Assembly: GCF_003056305.1 (NCBI RefSeq)
Contig: NZ_PYVX01000001.1
Location: forward strand, 310,001 to 374,000
From: Halomonas denitrificans
Lineage (GTDB): Bacteria; Pseudomonadota; Gammaproteobacteria; Pseudomonadales; Halomonadaceae
Direction of reading: 5' to 3'
DNA length: 64,000 nt
Shown here piece after piece: positions 58,814-64,000 of this stretch. Made by a program: the position numbers and the translations under genes. Position 1 is the stretch's first letter. The number at the start of each line of letters is the position of its first letter. The notes below the pieces were generated by a model that did not search any database, was not told the DNA's origin, and was given only the letters and a program-made list of their open reading frames with translations.

Positions 58814-59872
58814 ATGATTCGACTACACGACGTTTCCAAGACCTACTATCCCAAGGGACGCAGCGGCGGCCCCGGCGCCGTGACGGCGCTCAAAAATGCC
58901 AACCTGCACGTGCCCAAGGGCGAGATCCATGGCGTGATCGGCCTCTCCGGTGCCGGCAAGTCCACGCTGATCCGCTGCGTCAACCTGCTCGAGCGCCCCA
59001 CCACGGGGACCGTGACCGTGGACGGCGAGGAGCTGACCGCCCTCTCCGGCGCGGCGCTCAACCAGGCCCGCCACCGCATCGGCATGATCTTCCAGCACTT
59101 CAACCTGCTGACCTCACGCACCGTCTTCGCCAACGTGGCCCTGCCGCTGGAGCTGATGGGCATGAAGCGCGCCGAGATCAAGGAGCGGGTGATGCCGCTG
59201 CTCGAGCTGGTGGGCCTGGCCGACAAGGCGCACCAGTACCCGGCCCAGCTCTCCGGCGGCCAGAAGCAGCGCGTGGCGATCGCCCGGGCGCTGGCCAGCC
59301 GCCCCAAGGTGCTGCTCTGCGACGAGGCCACCTCGGCGCTGGACCCCCACACCACCGGCTCGATCCTGGAGCTGCTGCGCGACATCAACCGCCAGCTCGG
59401 CCTGACCATCCTGCTGATCACCCACGAGATGGAGGTGGTCAAGTCGATCTGCCACCGGGTCAGCCTGATCTCCGACGGCGAGCTGGTCGAGGAGGCCGAG
59501 GTCGGCGACTTCTTCACCGCACCCCGCACCAAGCTCGGCCGAGACTTCCTCAACGACTTCCTCGAGCTCGAGCCGCCCCAGGCGCTCATCGAGCGCCTCG
59601 AGGAGACGCCCGGCCCCGCCAGCCACCCGGTGGTGCGCCTCGCCTTCTCGGGCGACGCCGTCTCGACCCCGCTGATCTCGCGGCTGGCCCGCGAGTGCGG
59701 CGTCGACGTCAGCATCCTCCAGGCCAAGGTGGAGTCGATCCAGGATCGCACCCTGGGCCTGATGATCGCCGAACTGATGGGGCCGGCGGCGAAGACCCGC
59801 GAAGCCCTGGACTATCTCGAATCCCACGACCTGCAGGTGGAGGTGCTCGGCCATGTCCAGCGCGATGATTGA
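58814..59872 (+). CDS. metN: Methionine ABC transporter ATP-binding protein MetN
   Basis: A 352-residue ATPase with Walker [13 protein letters not shown], signature LSGGQKQRVAIARAL, Walker B VLLCDEATSALDP, switch THEMEVVKSIC, and a C-terminal NIL/ACT-like domain (from about 265) that binds methionine and causes trans-inhibition. ATG 58814 is used because the earlier in-frame start (58751) lies inside the terminator. The ribosome site is weak. It overlaps metI by 20 bases. Confidence 0.96.
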   Translation: MIRLHDVSKTYYPKGRSGGPGAVTALKNANLHVPKGEIHGVIGLSGAGKSTLIRCVNLLERPTTGTVTVDGEELTALSGAALNQARHRIGMIFQHFNLLTSRTVFANVALPLELMGMKRAEIKERVMPLLELVGLADKAHQYPAQLSGGQKQRVAIARALASRPKVLLCDEATSALDPHTTGSILELLRDINRQLGLTILLITHEMEVVKSICHRVSLISDGELVEEAEVGDFFTAPRTKLGRDFLNDFLELEPPQALIERLEETPGPASHPVVRLAFSGDAVSTPLISRLARECGVDVSILQAKVESIQDRTLGLMIAELMGPAAKTREALDYLESHDLQVEVLGHVQRDD

Positions 59873-60506
59873 ACTGATTCTCGAGGCCACCCTCGACACC
59901 CTCTACATGGTGGCGGTCTCGGGCGTGATCTCGGCCCTCGTCGGCATTCCGCTGGGCGTGCTGCTCTACGTCACCCGGCCGCGGCAGATACTGGCCGAGC
60001 CCACGCTCAACCGGGTGCTGGGCGCGATCACCAACATCGGCCGCTCCATCCCCTTCATCATCCTGATGGTCGCCATCATCCCCCTCACGCGGATGCTGGT
60101 GGGCACGTCGATCGGCACCAACGCCGCCGCCGTGCCACTGACCATCGCCGCGATCCCCTTCGTGGCGCGCCTGGTCGAGGGGGCGCTCAACGAGATCCCG
60201 CCGGGGCTCGTCGAGGCCGCCCAGTCCATGGGTGCCACGCCGTGGCAGATCATCACCAAGGTGCTGGTGCCCGAGGCGCGCGGCGGCATCTTCACCGCGC
60301 TGACGGTGACCGCCGTCACCCTGGTCAGCTACTCGGCCATGGCCGGTGCCGTGGGCGGCGGCGGGCTCGGCGACCTGGGCATTCGCTACGGCTACAACCG
60401 CTTCAACCCGACGATCATGCTGATCACCGTGGTGATCCTGGTGGTGATGGTGCAGGGCTTCCAGAGCCTGGGCGATTATCTGGTGCGCAAGAGCGACCAT
60501 AAGTGA
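59853..60506 (+). CDS. metI: Methionine ABC transporter permease MetI
   Basis: A 217-residue permease with five helices and EAA loop VEAAQSMGATPWQIITKVLVPEA. ATG 59853 has GGAGG nine bases upstream inside metN; ATG 59865 is an alternative. It forms the homodimeric channel of MetNI. Confidence 0.96.
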   Translation: MSSAMIELILEATLDTLYMVAVSGVISALVGIPLGVLLYVTRPRQILAEPTLNRVLGAITNIGRSIPFIILMVAIIPLTRMLVGTSIGTNAAAVPLTIAAIPFVARLVEGALNEIPPGLVEAAQSMGATPWQIITKVLVPEARGGIFTALTVTAVTLVSYSAMAGAVGGGGLGDLGIRYGYNRFNPTIMLITVVILVVMVQGFQSLGDYLVRKSDHK

Positions 60507-60533
60507 TGCGCCCTCTTAAATAACCAGAATGCA

Positions 60534-60563
60534 TTACAATTTTTCTGTTTATTCCGTTAGTAT
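60534..60563 (+). promoter_or_regulatory. metQ: Predicted separate promoter of metQ
   Basis: TTACAA and TAGTAT are 18 bp apart in an A+T-rich patch, about 37 bp before the metQ start. It would let the binding protein be made in excess over MetNI and without the riboswitch. Confidence 0.5.
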
Positions 60564-60599
60564 CGAGTCCGACTCGTCTTTCACAAGGAGCATCGCGAC

Positions 60600-61394
60600 A
60601 TGCGCAAGACCCTGATCGGCACCCTGACCGCCTCCGCCCTGACCCTCGCCGCCGGCGCCGCCCTGGCCGACGAGCACGCCATCAAGGTCGGCACCGTGGC
60701 CGGCCCCGAGACCGACGTCATGAAGGTCGCCGCCGAGATCGCCGAGCGCGAGTACGGCCTCGAGGTCGAGATCATCGAGTTCACCGACTACGTGACGCCC
60801 AACGCCGCCCTGGCCGACGGCAGCCTTGACGCCAACGCCTACCAGCACGAGCCCTACATGCGCTCCATGGTCGAGGATCGCGGCTACGACTTCGCCATCG
60901 CCGGCTACACCTTCGTCTACCCGATCGGCGCCTACTCCGACAAGTACGACAGCATCGAGGAGCTGCCGGAGGGCGCCACCATCGCCCTGCCCAACGATCC
61001 CTCCAACGAGGGTCGCTCCCTGATCCTGATGCACAACGAGGGGCTGATCACGCTCCAGGACCCGACCTTCCTGGAAGCCACCCCGCTGGACATCGCCGAG
61101 AACCCGCACGACTTCGACTTCCGCGAGATCGAGGCCGCCCAGCTGCCCCGCGTGCTGCCGGACGTGGACATGGCCTTCATCAACAACACCTTCGCCCAAC
61201 CGGCCGGCCTGACCCTGGACGACGCCCTGATCAAGGAGGGCGCCGAGTCCCCCTACGTCAACCTGATCGCGGTGCGCGGCGGCGACGAGGATCGCGAGGC
61301 CATCCAGCAGCTGGTCGAGGCCTACCAGACCGAGGAAGTCGAGGCCAAGGCGAGCGAGCTGTTCGGCCCGCAGGCCGTGCCCGGCTGGAAGTAA
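60600..61394 (+). CDS. metQ: Methionine-binding protein MetQ
   Basis: A 264-residue NlpA-family binding protein. The signal peptide ends at ALA-DE (about residue 23) and there is no lipobox Cys, so it is a soluble periplasmic protein rather than the lipoprotein found in E. coli. Family lines include ITFTDYVTPNAAL-like EFTDYVTPNAALADGSLDANAYQHEPY, ALPNDPSNEGRSLILM and INNTFA. ATG 60600 has AGGAG nine bases upstream. Confidence 0.95.
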   Translation: MRKTLIGTLTASALTLAAGAALADEHAIKVGTVAGPETDVMKVAAEIAEREYGLEVEIIEFTDYVTPNAALADGSLDANAYQHEPYMRSMVEDRGYDFAIAGYTFVYPIGAYSDKYDSIEELPEGATIALPNDPSNEGRSLILMHNEGLITLQDPTFLEATPLDIAENPHDFDFREIEAAQLPRVLPDVDMAFINNTFAQPAGLTLDDALIKEGAESPYVNLIAVRGGDEDREAIQQLVEAYQTEEVEAKASELFGPQAVPGWK

Positions 61395-61430
61395 GGGCCG
61401 CCCGCCAGAAAGCGGATGTAACGAAGCAAC

Positions 61431-61454
61431 AAGGCCGGCCGCTGCGCCGGCCTT
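61431..61454 (+). terminator. Terminator after metQ
   Basis: AAGGCCGGC-CGCTGC-GCCGGCCTT followed by TCCTGTT, a 9-bp stem ending the metNIQ transcript before msrC. Confidence 0.7.
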
Positions 61455-61473
61455 TCCTGTTCAAGGAGCCGAC

Positions 61474-61947
61474 ATGACACCGGATCACCCCCAGCCCGAC
61501 TACCCCCTGCTCGCCCGCCAGCTCGGTGCGCTGCTCGACACCCGCGACTGGCTGACCAACAGCGCCCAGACCTGCGCCTTCATCATGCAGGAGATCCCCG
61601 CGCTCAACTGGGCCGGCTTCTACCTGCAGCGCGAGCCCGAGCTGCTCTGCCTCGGCCCCTTCCAGGGCAAGCCGGCCTGCCACCCCATCCCCTTCACCAA
61701 GGGCGTGTGCGGCGCCGCGGCGCGCAGCCGCCAGACCCAGCGCGTCGACGACGTCCATGCCGTCGCCGACCACATCGCCTGCGACGCGGACTCCCGCGCC
61801 GAGCTGGTGGTGCCGATCGTGGTGGCGGATCGCCTGTGGGGCGTGCTGGACCTCGACAGCCCGACCCAGGGCCGCTTCACTGACGACGACCGCGCGGGCA
61901 TCGAGGCGCTGGTCGACGTCTTCGTCGCACAGAGCGACCTGGCGTGA
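61474..61947 (+). CDS. msrC: Free methionine-(R)-sulfoxide reductase (GAF domain)
   Basis: A 157-residue single GAF-domain protein of the fRMsr (YebR/MsrC) type, which reduces free Met-R-sulfoxide with thioredoxin. The three conserved cysteines are at 69 (KPACHPIPF), 79 (GVCGAAA) and 103 (HIACDADSRAEL). GGAG precedes ATG 61474. Its place directly behind metNIQ links it to methionine import: oxidised methionine taken up could be repaired at once. Confidence 0.92.
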   Translation: MTPDHPQPDYPLLARQLGALLDTRDWLTNSAQTCAFIMQEIPALNWAGFYLQREPELLCLGPFQGKPACHPIPFTKGVCGAAARSRQTQRVDDVHAVADHIACDADSRAELVVPIVVADRLWGVLDLDSPTQGRFTDDDRAGIEALVDVFVAQSDLA

Positions 61948-62079
61948 CTCCCGGCCCGGCGAGGCGATCGGCCTCGCCGGGCACCCCGCCATTCGGGCTG
62001 CACCCCGCCATTCAGGCTGCGCAGTCCCATGGCGAGACCGTCGAGACGAGGCGCTCGCGAAAAATCACGCAGCATGAGA

Positions 62080-62110
62080 AACGCCCCGCAGCCGATGGCT
62101 GCGGGGCGTT
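62080..62110. terminator. Bidirectional-looking hairpin between msrC and the tRNA-Val genes
   Basis: A perfect 14-bp stem (AACGCCCCGCAGCC with GGCTGCGGGGCGTT) and a three-base GAT loop. TTCTC-type short T runs follow on both strands, so it can end both the rightward msrC and leftward tRNA transcripts. Confidence 0.65.
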
Positions 62111-62118
62111 CTCGAATC

Positions 62119-62195
62119 TGGTAGGACCAGGCGGATTTGAACCGCCGACCTCCACGATGTCAACGTGGCGCTCTAACCAACTGAGCTATGGTCCT
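62119..62195 (-). tRNA. tRNA-Val (GAC)
   Basis: A full 77-nt cloverleaf on the minus strand: acceptor AGGACCA/TGGTCCT, D-arm with AGCTCAGTTGGTTAGAGC, anticodon stem CCACG/CGTGG with loop TTGACAT (anticodon GAC), T-arm GGTTCAAATCC, and encoded CCA. It is identical to the next tRNA gene. Confidence 0.97.
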
Positions 62196-62217
62196 GCAAG
62201 TTTTGCCGGGCGTGTGA

Positions 62218-62294
62218 TGGTAGGACCAGGCGGATTTGAACCGCCGACCTCCACGATGTCAACGTGGCGCTCTAACCAACTGAGCTATGGTCCT
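62218..62294 (-). tRNA. tRNA-Val (GAC), second copy
   Basis: Identical in sequence to the gene at 62119-62195, with encoded CCA, 22 bp upstream of it on the same strand. The two are probably processed from one transcript. Confidence 0.97.
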
Positions 62295-62425
62295 TCGCCC
62301 TGTTGTCGGCATGACTTCGCCGTGGCAACGGATGCGTATTCTACGCAATCGAATCCGAAATGCAAGCCCGGCGTGCGTTTTCTTCTCCAGCGAATCAGCA
62401 AGTTGGCCCGCCCCGGCGCCGTCGG

Positions 62426-63910
62426 CTACTGGGTGCGGACGCGCGCGACGGCCTCCTTCCAGCCGCCGTAGAGGCGCTCGCGCTCGGCCTCCTCCATCTG
62501 CGGGGTGAAGCGCCGCTCGCAGCGCCACAGCTCGGCGATCTCGTCGAGATCGCGATACCAGCCGAGACGCAGCCCCGCCAGGTAGGCGGCGCCCAAGGCC
62601 GTGGTCTCCAGCACCGTGGGACGATCCACCTGCACGCCGAGCATGTCGGCCAGGAACTGCATCACCCAGTTGTTGGCCACCATGCCGCCATCGACCCGCA
62701 GGATGCCCGGCGACGCCGCCATGTCATCGTCCATGCAGACCTGCAGGTCGCGGGTCTGGTAGCAGACCGCCTGCAGGCCGGCCGCCACGATCTCGGCGAT
62801 CCCGGTATCCCGGGTCAGCCCCAGGATGGCGCCACGGGCCTTGGGGTCCCAGTGGGGCGCGCCCAGCCCGGTGAAGGCCGGCACCAGGTAGACGCTGTGG
62901 CCGGTGCGCGTCTGGCAGGCCAGCGCCTCGGTCTCCGCGGCATTGGCGAACAGCTGCAGGCCGTCGCGCAGCCACTGCACCGTGGCCCCGGCGACGAAGA
63001 TGCTGCCCTCCATCGCATAGGTCGGCTTGCCGTCTAACCGATAGGCCACCGTGGTCAGCAGGCGGTTGCGCGACGTCTCGGCCACCGCGCCGGTGTTGAC
63101 GATCATGAAGCAGCCGGTGCCGTAGGTGCTCTTGCCCATGCCGGGGGCGAAGCAGGCCTGCCCCACCAGCGCCGCCTGCTGGTCGCCGGCCACCCCGGCG
63201 ATGGGCAGCTCGCCGCCCAGCCAGCGGGCCTCGACGCGGCCGAAATCGTCGCTGGAGTCCTTGACCTCGGGCAGCAGGCTCGCCGGAATGTCGAACAGGT
63301 CGAGCAGCGCCTCGTCCCAGCGCTGCTCGTGGATGTTGAAGAGCGCGGTACGCGAGGCGTTGGTGGCGTCGGTGGCATGCACCCGCCCCCCGGTGAGCCG
63401 CCAGATCAAAAAGCTGTCCACGGTGCCGAAGGCCAGCTCGCCGCGCTCGGCCCGCTCGCGGGCGCCGGGCACCTCGTCGAGCAGCCAGGCGAGCTTGGTC
63501 GCCGAGAAGTAGGGATCGATCAGCAGGCCGGTGCGCGCCTGGACATCTTCCAGGTGACCCGCCTCGCGCAGCCGCCGGCAGGCCTCGTCGGTGCGCCGGT
63601 CCTGCCAGACGATGGCGGGGTGCAGCGCCTCGCCGGTCTCGCGATCCCACAGCAGGGTGGTCTCGCGCTGGTTGGTGATGCCGACGCCGGCGATCTCGGC
63701 AAGCTCGACCCCGTGACTGGCGATCACCTCGCGACAGGTGGCGAGCACGGTCTCCCAGATGTCCTCCGGGTCGTGCTCGATCCAGCCGTCGTGGGGATAG
63801 TGCTGGGGGAACTCGCGCTGCGCCGTGGCGACGCTGCGCCCCTCGCGGTCGAACAGAATCGCGCGGGAGCTGGTGGTGCCCTGGTCGATGGCCAGCAGGT
63901 AAGAAGCCAT
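62426..63910 (-). CDS. glpK: Glycerol kinase GlpK
   Basis: It phosphorylates glycerol to glycerol-3-phosphate. The 494-residue FGGY-family kinase has [56 protein letters not shown], the FGGY line [27 protein letters not shown], and [21 protein letters not shown] 63910 begins the conserved strand. It acts between the glycerol importer (40.2-46.3 kb) and GlpD (38.3 kb), though 16 kb away; a GlpR-like site lies upstream. Confidence 0.97.
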   Translation of the reverse strand: MASYLLAIDQGTTSSRAILFDREGRSVATAQREFPQHYPHDGWIEHDPEDIWETVLATCREVIASHGVELAEIAGVGITNQRETTLLWDRETGEALHPAIVWQDRRTDEACRRLREAGHLEDVQARTGLLIDPYFSATKLAWLLDEVPGARERAERGELAFGTVDSFLIWRLTGGRVHATDATNASRTALFNIHEQRWDEALLDLFDIPASLLPEVKDSSDDFGRVEARWLGGELPIAGVAGDQQAALVGQACFAPGMGKSTYGTGCFMIVNTGAVAETSRNRLLTTVAYRLDGKPTYAMEGSIFVAGATVQWLRDGLQLFANAAETEALACQTRTGHSVYLVPAFTGLGAPHWDPKARGAILGLTRDTGIAEIVAAGLQAVCYQTRDLQVCMDDDMAASPGILRVDGGMVANNWVMQFLADMLGVQVDRPTVLETTALGAAYLAGLRLGWYRDLDEIAELWRCERRFTPQMEEAERERLYGGWKEAVARVRTQ

Positions 63911-63963
63911 AGCAAGCATCCTGTTGTGGTTGTCGTGGCGTGCCAATTTCGCTTTTCGACGCT

Positions 63964-63983
63964 AATGTTCGCTTATGATCATT
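63964..63983 (-). promoter_or_regulatory. Candidate GlpR operator before glpK
   Basis: AATGTTCGCTTATGATCATT agrees with the E. coli glp operator consensus at 16 of 20 positions, with the left half (AATGTTCG) perfect. It is about 55 bp upstream of the glpK start, at the window edge. Confidence 0.45.
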
Positions 63984-64000
63984 AAGCCTACTCCAGCCCG

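Noticed and set aside
62119..62294. Direct repeats of about 77 bp
   Set aside because: They are fully explained by two identical tRNA-Val(GAC) genes; open frames across them are not coding.

Overview
The window looks like chromosome of a high-GC gammaproteobacterium, most like Halomonas or a close halomonad. This is inferred from gene content, not from a marker gene: psrA next to lexA as in pseudomonads and relatives, cysD with a cysN-cysC fusion, type IV pilus genes pilA/pilB/pilC, TRAP transporters, a glycerol ABC transporter, and Pseudomonas-like REP hairpins. Most of the window is compact housekeeping DNA. Two stretches stand out by composition or content: an A+T-rich block downstream of pilA (about 9.54-12.34 kb) and a four-gene SMC defence operon (about 46.76-53.34 kb).

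Layout. 0-6.6 kb: sulfate module, with an SLC13-type anion transporter, a transposase-derived HTH protein that has lost its catalytic residues, cysD, cysNC and cysQ. 6.6-9.5 kb: a small tyrosine phosphatase, a beta-CASP metallo-beta-lactamase protein and a second CysQ-like phosphatase. 9.5-16.3 kb: type IV pilus region, with pilA read leftward into a sulfatase-fold phosphotransferase and an O-ligase-like membrane protein, and pilB-pilC read rightward. 16.3-19.5 kb: L,D-transpeptidase, psrA with its operator, lexA with LexA boxes, and dinB. 19.6-30.8 kb: a four-helix-bundle protein, an ECF-type membrane protein, purU, then a LysR regulator with a TRAP transporter, a VanX-like dipeptidase and an amino-acid ABC transporter, and an RNase J homologue. 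30.9-36.3 kb: a short H-NS/AT-hook-like protein and a tightly overlapped molybdenum cofactor operon (mobA-mobB-moeA-moaC/moaD fusion-moaE-moaA). 36.4-46.3 kb: XRE-cupin regulator, uracil permease, and the glycerol operon glpSTPQUV plus glpD. 46.7-53.3 kb: Wadjet/MksBEFG-like operon in the unusual order SMC, KITE, kleisin, Toprim. 53.7-57.5 kb: nucleobase salvage (upp, gpt, apt, NCS2 permease) with ung. 57.7-62 kb: ribE, then metNIQ and a free-methionine sulfoxide reductase. 62.1-62.3 kb: two identical tRNA-Val(GAC) genes. 62.4-63.9 kb: glpK.

The strongest non-coding find lies just before metN. A promoter is followed by an RNA with the pseudoknot core of a SAM-II riboswitch and then a textbook intrinsic terminator, with a visible antiterminator alternative. 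This would shut off methionine import when SAM is plentiful. A second structured leader, of no recognised class, precedes pilA. Two 20-bp sites resembling the GlpR operator lie before glpS and glpK and tie the separated glycerol genes together. Assignments rest on reading translated sequences and motifs; no database search was run.
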